A stretch of 64,000 nucleotides of DNA from Streptomyces sp. NRRL F-5727 (GTDB lineage: Bacteria > Actinomycetota > Actinomycetes > Streptomycetales > Streptomycetaceae). Under the pieces are notes generated by a model. That model was given only the letters and a program-made list of their open reading frames with translations. It did no database searches and was not told where the DNA came from. Where the stretch lies: the NCBI RefSeq assembly GCF_000719555.1, contig NZ_JOGX01000006.1, positions 1-64,000 on the forward strand, given 5' to 3'. The translations under genes and the position numbers were made by a program. Shown here piece after piece: positions 39,410 to 48,014 of the stretch (its first letter is position 1; every line of letters begins with the position of its first letter).

Positions 39410-40189
39410 GTGATCGTCATCGCCCATGTCAGCGACATCCACATCGACACGGAGGAGCGCGCCACCGCGCGCACCCGCGCCGTCCTGCGTCACCTGGAGG
39501 AGCTGCCGTACGACCTCGCGGCCGTCCTCGTCTCCGGCGACATCGCCGACCACGGCGCCCCCGCCGAGTACGACCGCGCCCGTGAACTCCTCACCGGCCG
39601 CCACCCGTTGGTCGTCTGCCCCGGCAACCACGACGACCGCGCCGCCTTCCGGGCCGGCCTCGGGCCGCTGCTCCACGAGGACGGCGACCCGGCCCCGGCC
39701 GCCCCCGTCGACCAGGTGCTGCGCGGCGACGGCTTCGTCCTCGCCGTCTGCGACTCCTCCATCCCCGGCAAGCACGACGGCCACCTGGAGGACGGCACCC
39801 TGGAGTGGCTGGACCGGGTCCTCACCGACACCCCGCGCGACATCCCCGTCCTCGTCGCCTTCCACCACCCGCCGGTGCCGCTGCACCTCCCGTACGTGGA
39901 CGAGATCCGCCAGTTCGGCGAGGACCGGCTCGCCGCGCTCGCGGACCGCCACCCGCACCTCACCGCCTTCCTCGCCGGCCACGCCCACACCGCCGCCGCC
40001 ACCACCTTCGCCGGCCGCCCCCTGCTCGTCGCCCCCGGCACCGTCTCCACGACCCGGCTGCCCTGGGAGCCCCCGGGCCCGGACAGCCCGTACGTCCACC
40101 TGGACACCCCGCCCGGGGTCGCCTTCCACGTCCTCGGTGACGACGGGCGGCTCACCACCCACTACCGGACGGTGCCCGTCGCCGGCTGA
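39410..40189 (+). CDS. metallophosphoesterase (CpdA-like phosphodiesterase)
   Basis: A 259-residue calcineurin-like phosphoesterase with the full set of dinuclear-metal motifs: AHVSDIHID, VSGDIADHG, CPGNHDDR, VAFHHPP and AGHAHTAA. It matches class III cyclic-nucleotide phosphodiesterases of the CpdA/Rv0805 type, which hydrolyse cAMP or other phosphodiesters. GTG 39410 follows GGAGG. A 99-base gap separates it from the YciO-like gene. Cytoplasmic; substrate specificity cannot be read from sequence. Confidence 0.9.
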   Translation: MIVIAHVSDIHIDTEERATARTRAVLRHLEELPYDLAAVLVSGDIADHGAPAEYDRARELLTGRHPLVVCPGNHDDRAAFRAGLGPLLHEDGDPAPAAPVDQVLRGDGFVLAVCDSSIPGKHDGHLEDGTLEWLDRVLTDTPRDIPVLVAFHHPPVPLHLPYVDEIRQFGEDRLAALADRHPHLTAFLAGHAHTAAATTFAGRPLLVAPGTVSTTRLPWEPPGPDSPYVHLDTPPGVAFHVLGDDGRLTTHYRTVPVAG

Positions 40190-40245
40190 ACGTCCATGTC
40201 GCTTTTCTGCCAGCCGGGCGCCCGCCGATCCCCGATCCTGGATCC

Positions 40246-41715
40246 ATGCACACCGAGACCGAGCGCTGCGTGCGGGCCGTCCAGTCCAAGGACGCCCGCT
40301 TCGACGGCGTCTTCTTCACCGCCGTCCGCACCACTCGGATCTACTGCCGGCCGAGCTGTCCGGCGGTCCCGCCCAAGCCCGAGAACATGGAGTTCCACCC
40401 CAGCGCCGCCGCCTGCCAGCGGGCCGGCTTCCGGGCCTGCAAGCGGTGCCGCCCCGACACCAGCCCCGGCTCCCCGGAGTGGAACGTGCGCGCCGACGCC
40501 GTCGCCCGCGCCGTGCGGCTCATCCAGGACGGGGTGGTGGACCGGGAGGGGGTGCCGGGGCTCGCCCGCCGGCTCGGCTGGTCCACCCGGCAGATCGAGC
40601 GCCAGCTCCTCGCCGAGCTGGGCGCGGGCCCGCTCGCCCTGGCCCGCGCCCAGCGCGCGCAGACCGCCCGCACCCTCGTCGAGACCACCGCGCTGCCCTT
40701 CGGTGAGATCGCCTTCGCCGCCGGCTTCTCCTCCATCCGCTCCTTCAACGACACCGTCCGCCAGGTCTTCGCCCTCACCCCCGGCGAACTGCGGGCCCGC
40801 GCCGCCCGGCCCGCCGCGCCGCACACCCCGGGCGTGATCAGCCTGCGGCTGCCCTTCCGGGCCCCGCTCGAACCGTCCAACCTCTTCGGCCACCTCGCCG
40901 CCACCGCCGTCCCCGGGGTCGAGGAGTGGCGCGACGGCGCCTACCGGCGCACCCTCGCCCTCCCGTACGGGCACGGGATCGTCGCCCTCGCCCCGCGCCC
41001 CGACCACATCGCCTGCCGGCTCTCGCTCACCGACCCCCGCGACCTCACCCAGGCCATCAGCCGCTGCCGCCGCCTCCTCGACCTCGACGCCGACCCCGTC
41101 GCCGTCGACGACCGGCTCCGCGCCGACCCGCTGCTCGCGCCGCTCGTCGACAAGGCGCCCGGGCGGCGCGTCCCGGGCACCGTCGACCCCGCCGAGTTCG
41201 CCGTCCGGGCCGTCCTCGGCCAGCAGGTCTCCACGGCCGCGGCCCGCACCCACGCCGCCCGGCTCGTCACCGCCCACGGCGTCCCCGTCGACGACCCCGA
41301 GGGCGGCCTCACCCACCTCTTCCCGACCCCCGAGGCGCTCTCCGGGCTCGACCCCGAGACCCTGGCCCTGCCCCGCAGCCGGCGCGCCACCCTGCTCACC
41401 CTGGTCCGGGCCCTCGCCGACGGCGAGCTGGCCCTCGGCCCCGACACGGACCGCGCCGAGACCCGCGCCCGGCTGCTCGCCCTGCCCGGCTTCGGCCCCT
41501 GGACCACCGAGGTCATCGCCATGCGGGCGCTCGGCGACCCCGACGCCTTCCTCCCCGGCGACCTCGGCGTCCGCCGCGCCGCCGAGGGCCTGGGCCTGCC
41601 CGGCCGCCCCGCCGCGCTCACCGCCCGCTCCGCCCACTGGGCGCCGTGGCGCGCCTACGCCGTCCAGTACCTGTGGGCGACCGACTCCCACCCGATCAAC
41701 CACCTCCCCGCGTAA
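40246..41715 (+). CDS. Ada-type regulator fused to AlkA DNA glycosylase
   Basis: A 489-residue three-part alkylation-repair protein. Residues 1-75: Ada zinc-binding domain with TRIYCRPSCPA and ACKRCRP supplying four cysteines, one of which accepts methyl groups from phosphotriesters. Residues ~85-185: AraC-type helix-turn-helix (AFAAGFSSIRSFNDTVRQVF). Residues ~195-489: AlkA-like N-domain and HhH-GPD glycosylase with VLGQQVSTAAARTHA, LPGFGPWTTEVIAMRAL and the catalytic Asp region AFLPGDLGVRR. It should both sense alkylation and remove 3-methyladenine-type bases. Followed 12 bases later by the O6-methylguanine repair gene, forming an adaptive-response operon. Confidence 0.93.
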   Translation: MHTETERCVRAVQSKDARFDGVFFTAVRTTRIYCRPSCPAVPPKPENMEFHPSAAACQRAGFRACKRCRPDTSPGSPEWNVRADAVARAVRLIQDGVVDREGVPGLARRLGWSTRQIERQLLAELGAGPLALARAQRAQTARTLVETTALPFGEIAFAAGFSSIRSFNDTVRQVFALTPGELRARAARPAAPHTPGVISLRLPFRAPLEPSNLFGHLAATAVPGVEEWRDGAYRRTLALPYGHGIVALAPRPDHIACRLSLTDPRDLTQAISRCRRLLDLDADPVAVDDRLRADPLLAPLVDKAPGRRVPGTVDPAEFAVRAVLGQQVSTAAARTHAARLVTAHGVPVDDPEGGLTHLFPTPEALSGLDPETLALPRSRRATLLTLVRALADGELALGPDTDRAETRARLLALPGFGPWTTEVIAMRALGDPDAFLPGDLGVRRAAEGLGLPGRPAALTARSAHWAPWRAYAVQYLWATDSHPINHLPA

Positions 41716-41727
41716 GGAAGTTCCGCC

Positions 41728-42243
41728 ATGCCCCGCACCGCGGCGTCCCGCACGGTCGTGCACACGGTCGTGGACAGCCCCTACGAGCCGCTGACCCTGG
41801 TGGCCGTCGACGGCGTCCTCAGCCGCGTCCACATGACCGGCCAGCGCCACCGCCCGCCCGAGGAGACCTTCGGCGCGCCCGACCCGCGCCCCTTCGGCGA
41901 GGCGATCCGCCAGCTCGACGCGTACTTCGCGGGCGAGCTCACCGACTTCGACCTGCCGCTCCACCTGGAGGGCACCCCGTTCCAGCTGCGCGTCTGGGAG
42001 CAGCTCCGGCTCATCCCGTACGGGGAGACCCGCACGTACGGCGAGCTCGCCGAGGCCCTCGGCAGTCCGGGCGCCTCCCGCGCGGTCGGCCTCGCCAACG
42101 GCAAGAACCCCGTCAGCGTCATCGTCCCCTGCCACCGCGTCATCGGCTCCGGCGGCAGCCTCACCGGGTACGGCGGCGGCCTGGACCGCAAGCAGCGGCT
42201 GCTCGCCTTCGAGTCGGGGGGCCTCCCCGGGGCCCTGTTCTAG
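41728..42243 (+). CDS. ogt: methylated-DNA-protein-cysteine methyltransferase
   Basis: Suicidal repair enzyme of 171 residues that transfers the methyl group from O6-methylguanine (or O4-methylthymine) to its own Cys135 in the VPCHRVIGS motif. The DNA-binding helix-turn-helix is GETRTYGELAEALGSPGASRAVG, and TPFQLRVWEQL precedes it. The N-terminal ~70 residues are the ribonuclease-H-like domain. ATG 41728 has AAGGAAG upstream, 12 bases from the Ada-AlkA stop, so the two are co-transcribed and probably induced by the Ada part. Its 3' end overlaps the convergent sirtuin gene by 4 bases. Confidence 0.95.
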   Translation: MPRTAASRTVVHTVVDSPYEPLTLVAVDGVLSRVHMTGQRHRPPEETFGAPDPRPFGEAIRQLDAYFAGELTDFDLPLHLEGTPFQLRVWEQLRLIPYGETRTYGELAEALGSPGASRAVGLANGKNPVSVIVPCHRVIGSGGSLTGYGGGLDRKQRLLAFESGGLPGALF

Positions 42244-42956
42244 GCCAGCCGCTCCAGCAGCGCCGGCAGGGCCGTGCCGATCGGCTCGCGCACGACCTCG
42301 GCGGCGAGCGGGTCGTACGGGGTCGGCTCGGCGTTCACGATGACCAGCCGGGCCCCGTGCTCGGCCGCGATCCCGGCCAGCGAGGCGGCCGGCTGCACCT
42401 GGAGGCTGGTACCGACCGCGACGAACACCTCGGCCGCCTTGGCGACCGACATCGCGTGCGCGAGCACCACGGGGTCGAGCCGCTGCCCGAACATCACGGT
42501 CGCCGGCTTCAGGATCCCGCCGCAGGCCCGGCACGCCGGGTCCGGGTCGCCGGCGTCGAGCCGCTCCAGCGCCTCCGCCATCGGCGAGCGGGCGTGGCAG
42601 GCCGTGCACACCACCGACCTCACGGTGCCGTGCAGTTCGAGGACCTTCCGGTCCGGCACTCCGGCCGCCTGGTGCAGCCCGTCCACGTTCTGCGTGATCA
42701 CCCGCAGCGCGTGGCCGGTCCGCTCGAACGCGGCGATCGCCCGGTGCGCGACGTTGGGCTCCGCCGTCAGCACGGAGGTGTCCCGCCGCATCAGCCAGGA
42801 GCGGCGGCGGACCTCCGGGTCGGCCATGTACGGCCCGTAGGTGACCAGCCGTTCGGCCTCCGGGGCCCGCCGCCACAGTCCGTTCGGCCCCCGGTAGTCC
42901 GGGATGCCCGAGTCCGTGGAGATACCGGCACCGCTGAGGATCGCGACCATCGTCAT
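42240..42956 (-). CDS. Sir2-family NAD-dependent deacylase
   Basis: A 238-residue sirtuin removing acyl groups from protein lysines with consumption of NAD and release of O-acyl-ADP-ribose. NAD-binding GAGISTDSGIPDYRG opens the protein; TQNVDGLHQAAG and LHGTV contain the catalytic residues; the zinc site uses the pairs CTACH and CRACGG; VGTSLQVQPAA and VNAEPT complete the Rossmann part. It lacks the Ala-Tyr-Arg residues (Tyr/Arg) typical of the desuccinylase CobB subtype as far as I can see. Single gene, convergent with ogt. The ADP-ribose-processing genes further right are on the same strand but separated. Confidence 0.93.
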   Translation of the reverse strand: MTMVAILSGAGISTDSGIPDYRGPNGLWRRAPEAERLVTYGPYMADPEVRRRSWLMRRDTSVLTAEPNVAHRAIAAFERTGHALRVITQNVDGLHQAAGVPDRKVLELHGTVRSVVCTACHARSPMAEALERLDAGDPDPACRACGGILKPATVMFGQRLDPVVLAHAMSVAKAAEVFVAVGTSLQVQPAASLAGIAAEHGARLVIVNAEPTPYDPLAAEVVREPIGTALPALLERLA

Positions 42957-43020
42957 GCCGGGAGGGTAGGCAGCCCGGACGGGCTCCCGCGACCGGGTTT
43001 CCCGGTGCTAGGTTCCGCCC

Positions 43021-43224
43021 ATGGCCAAGGTGAACATCGCGCTCGACGCCGAACTCGTCGTGGAAGTCATGGTCCTGGCGGGCGTCGGCAGTCCGCAGGA
43101 CGCCGTGGAGGCGGTCGTCCGCGACTACATCGCGCGCGGCCACCGCACGGAGGCACGGACCGCGACCCGCGACGAGGCGAACCGCACGGGCGAGATGCTC
43201 CCGCCCGAGCCCCCGCAGGGATGA
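43021..43224 (+). CDS. VapB-like antitoxin, orphan
   Basis: A 67-residue protein resembling ribbon-helix-helix VapB/DUF2191 antitoxins: a short N-terminal strand (KVNIALDAELVVEVMVLAG) followed by helices (SPQDAVEAVVRDYIARG) and a polar C-terminus. In a toxin-antitoxin locus a PIN-domain VapC should follow, but the next gene encodes a small membrane protein and no PIN domain is nearby. It may therefore be a repressor recruited to another role. ATG 43021 is 6 bases after TAGGTT, a -10-like hexamer, suggesting a leaderless message. Confidence 0.75.
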   Translation: MAKVNIALDAELVVEVMVLAGVGSPQDAVEAVVRDYIARGHRTEARTATRDEANRTGEMLPPEPPQG

Positions 43225-43412
43225 CGGTGCCGACGGACCCGGACCCGGACCCCGACCGGCGCACCCGGCTGCTCCTCGGCGGCTGTCTCGGGGTCCTCGT
43301 CGGCGCGCTCGTCCTGACGGCCGTCGCCATGCTGCTGATGTCCGTCGCGCTCACGGGCTTCTACGACCGCGACGGCGACGACTCCAAACCCCCGCTGATC
43401 ACATCGACCTGA
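43221..43412 (+). CDS. small single-pass membrane protein, 63 aa
   Basis: A 63-residue protein with a polar, Asp/Pro-rich N-terminus (TDPDPDPDRRT), one strongly hydrophobic segment (LLLGGCLGVLVGALVLTAVAM region, residues ~18-45) and a short acidic tail. ATG 43221 overlaps the antitoxin-like gene's stop (ATGA), so the two are co-translated. Function unknown. It is small and membrane-inserted, which makes a toxin role worth testing, but nothing in the sequence proves it. Confidence 0.65.
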   Translation: MTVPTDPDPDPDRRTRLLLGGCLGVLVGALVLTAVAMLLMSVALTGFYDRDGDDSKPPLITST

Positions 43413-43419
43413 CGACGTC

Positions 43420-43914
43420 TCAGTTCGCCGCCGGGAGGCCGTTCTCCAGCTCCGCCGGCCCCTGTCCGCCGGCCAGCACGTCCAGCGCGGCGAGCACCCG
43501 CAGGCCCAGGCTGCCCGGCAGGTGCGCCGTCACCTCGGAGCGCTCGATCAGCTTCCAGGAGAGCAACTCCTCGTCCTGGAGCCGGATCTCCGCGAACCGC
43601 TCCTCGGACAGCACCCCGCCGTCGTACACGTACGCCACGATCGGCGGCCGCAGCGTGCTCTGCACCCAGTCCACCGTGAGCAGCGGCCCCAGCGGCACGT
43701 CCAGGCCGATCTCCTCGGCGGTCTCGCGGCGGGCCGCCTGCCGGGGCGTCTCGCCGGTGTCCGACTCGACCGTGCCGCCGGGCAGGGCCCAGCCCTCGCG
43801 GTAGTTCGGCTTCACGACGAGGACCCGGCCCCGGGCGTCCCGGAAGAGCGCGGCGGCAGCGGCGAGCACCCGGGGGAGGCCGGCGATGTACGTGGCGTAA
43901 TCGGTGACGGTCAC
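43420..43914 (-). CDS. Nudix hydrolase
   Basis: A 164-residue Nudix pyrophosphohydrolase. The Nudix box is GGTVESDTGETPRQAARRETAEEIG, matching the G-x5-E-x7-R-E-U-x-E-E-x-G pattern (with one extra residue between G and E), preceded by NYREGWALPGG. Typical substrates are nucleoside diphosphate derivatives such as ADP-ribose. It is last in an operon, overlapping the ADP-ribosylglycohydrolase gene (GTGA, start 43914), which makes ADP-ribose hydrolysis to AMP and ribose-5-phosphate the most attractive assignment, inferred from the neighbour. Confidence 0.9.
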   Translation of the reverse strand: MTVTDYATYIAGLPRVLAAAAALFRDARGRVLVVKPNYREGWALPGGTVESDTGETPRQAARRETAEEIGLDVPLGPLLTVDWVQSTLRPPIVAYVYDGGVLSEERFAEIRLQDEELLSWKLIERSEVTAHLPGSLGLRVLAALDVLAGGQGPAELENGLPAAN

Positions 43915-45002
43915 GGCACCAGCGTAGCCAGCCGCAGCGTCCGCTCGGCGAGTTCGCCGATCCCGGCGCCGTCGAAGCCGTACACCGCGCTGCGCACCCG
44001 GTCGCGCAGCGGCGCCGACCACTGCGGCGGGATCGCCGCCGCCCCGCACAGCACCCCGGCCACCGATCCGGCCGTCGCCCCGTTGGAGTCCGTGTCCAGG
44101 CCGCCGCGGACGGTCAGCGCGATCGTGCGGGTGAAGTCGCCCTGGCCGTGGAGCAGCCCGGCCGTCAGCACGGCCGCGTTGGGCACCACGTGGATCCAGC
44201 CGAGCCCCGCCGTGCGCGCCGCCATCTCGTCGAGCGTCGCCGACCAGTCGAGCCCCGCCTCGTACAGCGCGATCGTCTCCCGCACCGTCCGGGCCAGCCG
44301 GCTGCCCGGCGGCACCACCTCCAGGGCCGTGACCAGGGCGGAGCGGGCGTCGGGCGCGGTGAAGGCGGCGGCGACCAGGGCGGCCGCCCACATCGCCCCG
44401 TACACCCCGTTCCCGGTGTGCGAGACCACCGCGTCCCGGCGGGCCAGGCCGGCCGCCCGGCGCGGGTCGCCCGGGCTCGTCCAGCCGTAGACGTCCGCCC
44501 TGATCAGCGCCCCGATCCACTCCTGGTAGGGGTTGTCGTACGTGGCGGTCAGCGGCGGCCGCAGCCCGTTGGCGAGGTTCCGGTAGGCGGCCCGCTCGGC
44601 GGTGTACGTCTGGAGGTACGGCAGCCGCAGCAGCCACAGCTCGCCCACCTGCTCGGTGGTGAAGCCGAAGCCGTACGTCTCGAGCAGGTGCAGCCCGAGC
44701 AGGGTGTAGTCGACGTCGTCGTCCCGGCAGCTCTCCCGGATCCCGCCCCGCACGCACGCGGGCCACTCGGGCCGCAGCCCGAAGTCCTCCGCGCCGGGCG
44801 GCGGGGGCGGCAGATAGTCGGTGAGCGGCAGTGCGCCGGTGAGCCGCAGATAGGCGTCGATCCGCTCCCGCGTCCAGTGCTCGCCCTGCTCGACCGGCTT
44901 GCCGAGCATGTTCCCGGCGATCCGCCCGGTCCAGCCGCCGAGGATCCGGTCGGCGAGATCCGGTCCGGCGGGCGCCGGCCGAGGCGCCGTGGAGCCCGTC
45001 AC
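43911..45002 (-). CDS. ADP-ribosylglycohydrolase-family protein
   Basis: A 363-residue ARH/DraG-fold hydrolase. Family metal motifs are seen as GGWTGRIAGNMLGKPVEQ near the N-terminus, CRDDDVDYTLLGLHLLE, and RGGLDTDSNGATAGSVAGVL, whose Asp residues bind Mg. Members remove ADP-ribose from proteins or small molecules; some act on other N-glycosidic compounds, so the substrate remains open. GTG 45002 overlaps the transporter stop and the gene's own stop overlaps the Nudix start, giving a transporter-glycohydrolase-Nudix operon that could take up and degrade an ADP-ribosyl or nucleoside compound. Confidence 0.88.
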   Translation of the reverse strand: MTGSTAPRPAPAGPDLADRILGGWTGRIAGNMLGKPVEQGEHWTRERIDAYLRLTGALPLTDYLPPPPPGAEDFGLRPEWPACVRGGIRESCRDDDVDYTLLGLHLLETYGFGFTTEQVGELWLLRLPYLQTYTAERAAYRNLANGLRPPLTATYDNPYQEWIGALIRADVYGWTSPGDPRRAAGLARRDAVVSHTGNGVYGAMWAAALVAAAFTAPDARSALVTALEVVPPGSRLARTVRETIALYEAGLDWSATLDEMAARTAGLGWIHVVPNAAVLTAGLLHGQGDFTRTIALTVRGGLDTDSNGATAGSVAGVLCGAAAIPPQWSAPLRDRVRSAVYGFDGAGIGELAERTLRLATLVP

Positions 45003-46705
45003 GCCCCTCCCTCCCGCGGCGGCTCGCCGCCCTCGGCGTCGGCGCGGGAGCGGGCCGCGCGGTGCAGCCGGTGGTGCCGGGTCCCGCCGCCCTGCTCGGT
45101 CAGCGCCTCGCCGACCAGGGCCCGTACCGCGTCCCGCATCCCGTGCAGGGCGTGGTGCCGGGCCGGGCCCGCGCCCGGGTCCTCGCGCAGCTCGCGCACC
45201 AGCGCCCAGCACAGCACCAGCATCACCACCACGAACGGCAGCGCGACCAGGATCGTCGCCGTCTGGAGCGAGTTCAGGCCGCCCGCCACCAGCAGCACCG
45301 CCGCGACGGCCGCCATCAGCACACCCCAGGTCACCACCAGCCAGGTCGGCGGGTGCAGCGAGCCCCGGCTGGTCAGCGAGCCCATGACGAGGGAGGCCGA
45401 GTCGGCGCTGGTCACGAAGTACGTCATCACCAGGAGCATCGCGATCACCGAGGTGACCGTGCCCAGCGGCAGCGCCTCCAGCATCGCGAAGAGCGACGCC
45501 TCCGCCCCGTCCTGCACGGCGGTCGCCAGATCGGCCTCACCGGTGGACTCCAGCCGGATCGCCGTGCCGCCCATCACGCAGAACCAGACCACCGTCGCCC
45601 CCGACGGCACGAGCAGCACGCCCACCAGGAACTCGCGGATGGTCCGGCCGCGCGAGATCCGGGCGATGAAGGTGCCGACGAACGGCGCCCAGGACAGCCA
45701 CCACGCCCAGTAGAAGATCGTCCAGGCGCCCAGCCACTCGCGGTCGGTGAAGGCGCCGGTGCGGCTCGCCATCGGCAGCAGCTGGTGCAGGTAGCCGCCG
45801 ACCGAGGCCGGGATCGTGTCCAGGACGTAGACGGTCGGGCCGAGCAGGAAGACGAAGAGCGCCAGGCAGGCGGCGAGCACGATGTTCAGCGTCGACAGCC
45901 ACTTCACGCCCTTGTGCAGGCCCGAGAAGGCCGACAGGACGAACGCCGCCGACAGCGAGGCGATGATGATCAGCTGGGTGGCCGTCGAGTCCTCGACGCC
46001 CATCGTGAGGTCGAGCCCCTCGGAGACCTGGAGCGCGCCCAGGCCCAGGCTAGTCGCCGTGCCGAAGACGGTCGCGAAGACGGCGAGCAGGTCGATCGCC
46101 CTGCCCTGCCAGGACGCGGCCCGGCGGGCGCCGAGCAGCGGGACGAAGGCGCTGCTCAGCCGGTTGCCCCGGCCCTTGCGGAAGCCCGCGTACGCCAGCG
46201 CCAGGCCGGCGATGCCGTAGATCGCCCACGGGGTCAGCGTCCAGTGGAAGAAGGAGTACTCCATCGCCGTCCGGGCCGCCGCGCCCGTGCCCGCCGGGCC
46301 GCCGCCCGGCGGCGGGTCCAGGAAGTGCTGGAGCGGCTCCCCGACGCCGTAGAACATCAGGCCGATGCCCATGCCGGCGCTGAACATCATCGCGATCCAC
46401 GCCAGATTGGTGAACTCCGGCTCCGAGTCGTCCGCGCCCAGCCGGATCCGGCCGAACCGGCTCAGCGCGAGCACCACGCACAGCACCAGGAAGGCGTCCG
46501 CGCCGACCACGAACAGCCACGCGAAGTTGTCGAGGACCCAGGAGAGGGCGGCGGAGGAGGCGCTGTCGAAGGAGTCCTTGCCGAGCGCCGCCCAGGCGAC
46601 CACCCCGACGACGGCGGCCACGCCGATCCCGATGACCTGCGCGTCGGGCGCGTGCCGTTCCGGTACGTGATCCGGGGACGGCCGTTCGTTCATATCCGTG
46701 CTCAT
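44999..46705 (-). CDS. BCCT-family betaine/choline-type transporter
   Basis: A 568-residue secondary transporter with 12 hydrophobic segments and the BCCT signature FYWAWWLSWAPFVGTFIARISRG... region, plus GIGLMFYGVGEPLQHF and the substrate-site glycine segment FSAGMGIGLMFYG. Such proteins import betaine, choline or carnitine with Na or H. The C-terminal cytoplasmic tail (~60 residues) is rich in Arg, His and Glu, as in osmosensing BetP-like members. First gene of an operon with ADP-ribosylglycohydrolase and Nudix genes (GTGA overlap at the end); that association is unusual. Confidence 0.92.
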   Translation of the reverse strand: MSTDMNERPSPDHVPERHAPDAQVIGIGVAAVVGVVAWAALGKDSFDSASSAALSWVLDNFAWLFVVGADAFLVLCVVLALSRFGRIRLGADDSEPEFTNLAWIAMMFSAGMGIGLMFYGVGEPLQHFLDPPPGGGPAGTGAAARTAMEYSFFHWTLTPWAIYGIAGLALAYAGFRKGRGNRLSSAFVPLLGARRAASWQGRAIDLLAVFATVFGTATSLGLGALQVSEGLDLTMGVEDSTATQLIIIASLSAAFVLSAFSGLHKGVKWLSTLNIVLAACLALFVFLLGPTVYVLDTIPASVGGYLHQLLPMASRTGAFTDREWLGAWTIFYWAWWLSWAPFVGTFIARISRGRTIREFLVGVLLVPSGATVVWFCVMGGTAIRLESTGEADLATAVQDGAEASLFAMLEALPLGTVTSVIAMLLVMTYFVTSADSASLVMGSLTSRGSLHPPTWLVVTWGVLMAAVAAVLLVAGGLNSLQTATILVALPFVVVMLVLCWALVRELREDPGAGPARHHALHGMRDAVRALVGEALTEQGGGTRHHRLHRAARSRADAEGGEPPREGGA

Positions 46706-46817
46706 GTGAGCCCACTATGGTCGGACATTTCCTCTCATCCGGGGGTGGCACGCCGTCTGGCCGTGCGGATAGGGTCGGCCCTGGCGCGACTGCCTGTTCG
46801 AAAGCAAGGGATGCAAG

Positions 46818-47969
46818 GTGACGGACGGAGCAGCAACTCAGGTCGCTCACGTGCTCGTGGCGGCCGACAAGTTCAAGGGCTCGCTCACGGCCGTACAGGT
46901 CGCGGAGCGGGTCACGGCGGGACTCCGCAGGGTCGTCCCCGGCCTCTCGGTCGAGGCCCTGCCCGTCGCCGACGGCGGCGACGGCACGGTCGCGGCGGCC
47001 GTCGCGGCCGGGTTCGAGCGGCGGGAGGTACGGGTCACGGGACCGGTCGGCGACCCCGTCACCGCCGCGTTCGCGCTGCGCGGCACCACCGCGGTCGTCG
47101 AGATGGCGGAGGCGTCCGGCCTCCAGCTCCTCCCCGCCGGCACGTTCGCCCCGCTGACCGCCACGACGTACGGCTCCGGCGAACTGCTGCGGGCCGCGCT
47201 CGACGCGGGCGCGACCACGATCGTCTTCGGCGTCGGCGGCAGCGCCACCACCGACGGCGGCGCCGGCATGCTCGCCGCGCTCGGCGCCCGCTTCCTCGAC
47301 GCGGCCGGCGACCCGGTCGGCCCCGGCGGCGCGGCCCTCGCGGAGCTGGCCTCCGCCGACCTGACCGCCCTCGACCCGCGCTTCGACGGCGTCGAGTTCA
47401 TCCTCGCCAGCGACGTCGACAACCCGCTGACCGGCCCCAAGGGCGCGCCCGCCGTCTACGGCCCGCAGAAGGGCGCCACGCCCGAGGACGTCGAGACCCT
47501 CGACGCGGCCCTCGCCCACTACGCGCAGGTCCTGGAGCGGGCGATCGGCCCGAAGGCCACCGAGCTCGCCGCCTCCCCGGGCGCGGGCGGCGCGGGCGGC
47601 ATCGGCTACGGCGCCCTCCTCCTCGGCGCGAGCTTCCGCCCCGGCATCGAGCTGATGCTGGAGGTCCTCGGCTTCGCCCCCGCGCTGGAGCGCGCCACGC
47701 TCGTCATCACCGGCGAGGGCTCCCTCGACGCGCAGACCCTCCACGGCAAGGCCCCCGCGGGCGTCGCGGCGGCGGCCCGCGCGGCCGGCAAGGAGGTCGT
47801 CGCGGTCTGCGGCCGCCTGGCCCTCCCGCCGGAGACCCTCGGCGCGGCCGGCATCCGCCGCGCCTACCCCCTCTCGGCCCTGGAGCCCGACCCGGCCAAG
47901 TCCATCCCGAACGCGGGCCCCCTCCTGGAGGAGGTCGCCTCGCACATCGCGCGGGACTTCCTGGCGTAG
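46818..47969 (+). CDS. glycerate kinase
   Basis: A 383-residue glycerate kinase of the GckA/GlxK type (PF02595), phosphorylating glycerate to 2- or 3-phosphoglycerate. Family blocks are VAADKFKGSLTAVQVAERV, LPVADGGDGTVAAAVAAG, VFGVGGSATTDGGAGMLAALG, PGAGGAGGIGYGALLLGA and the C-terminal VITGEGSLDAQTLHGKAP. GTG 46818 follows AAGG. Divergent from the BCCT transporter operon (112-base gap). Links glycerate or glyoxylate metabolism to glycolysis. A hairpin terminator follows. Confidence 0.94.
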   Translation: MTDGAATQVAHVLVAADKFKGSLTAVQVAERVTAGLRRVVPGLSVEALPVADGGDGTVAAAVAAGFERREVRVTGPVGDPVTAAFALRGTTAVVEMAEASGLQLLPAGTFAPLTATTYGSGELLRAALDAGATTIVFGVGGSATTDGGAGMLAALGARFLDAAGDPVGPGGAALAELASADLTALDPRFDGVEFILASDVDNPLTGPKGAPAVYGPQKGATPEDVETLDAALAHYAQVLERAIGPKATELAASPGAGGAGGIGYGALLLGASFRPGIELMLEVLGFAPALERATLVITGEGSLDAQTLHGKAPAGVAAAARAAGKEVVAVCGRLALPPETLGAAGIRRAYPLSALEPDPAKSIPNAGPLLEEVASHIARDFLA

Positions 47970-47978
47970 CCCTTCCAC

Positions 47979-48004
47979 GGCCGGGCGTCCCGTGACGCCC
48001 GGCC
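47979..48004. terminator. bidirectional hairpin
   Basis: An 11-base perfect stem, GGCCGGGCGTC (47979-47989) and GACGCCCGGCC (47994-48004), with loop CCGT, between the convergent glycerate kinase and membrane-protein genes. Confidence 0.7.
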
Positions 48005-48014
48005 TCGGCGGCCG

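Noticed and set aside
40162-43143. A 993-codon minus-strand open frame opposite the alkylation-repair genes
   Set aside because: It overlaps genes with clear catalytic motifs on both strands (Ada-AlkA, Ogt, sirtuin) and its own translation has no motif, only Gly/Ala/Arg/Val-rich shadow sequence.
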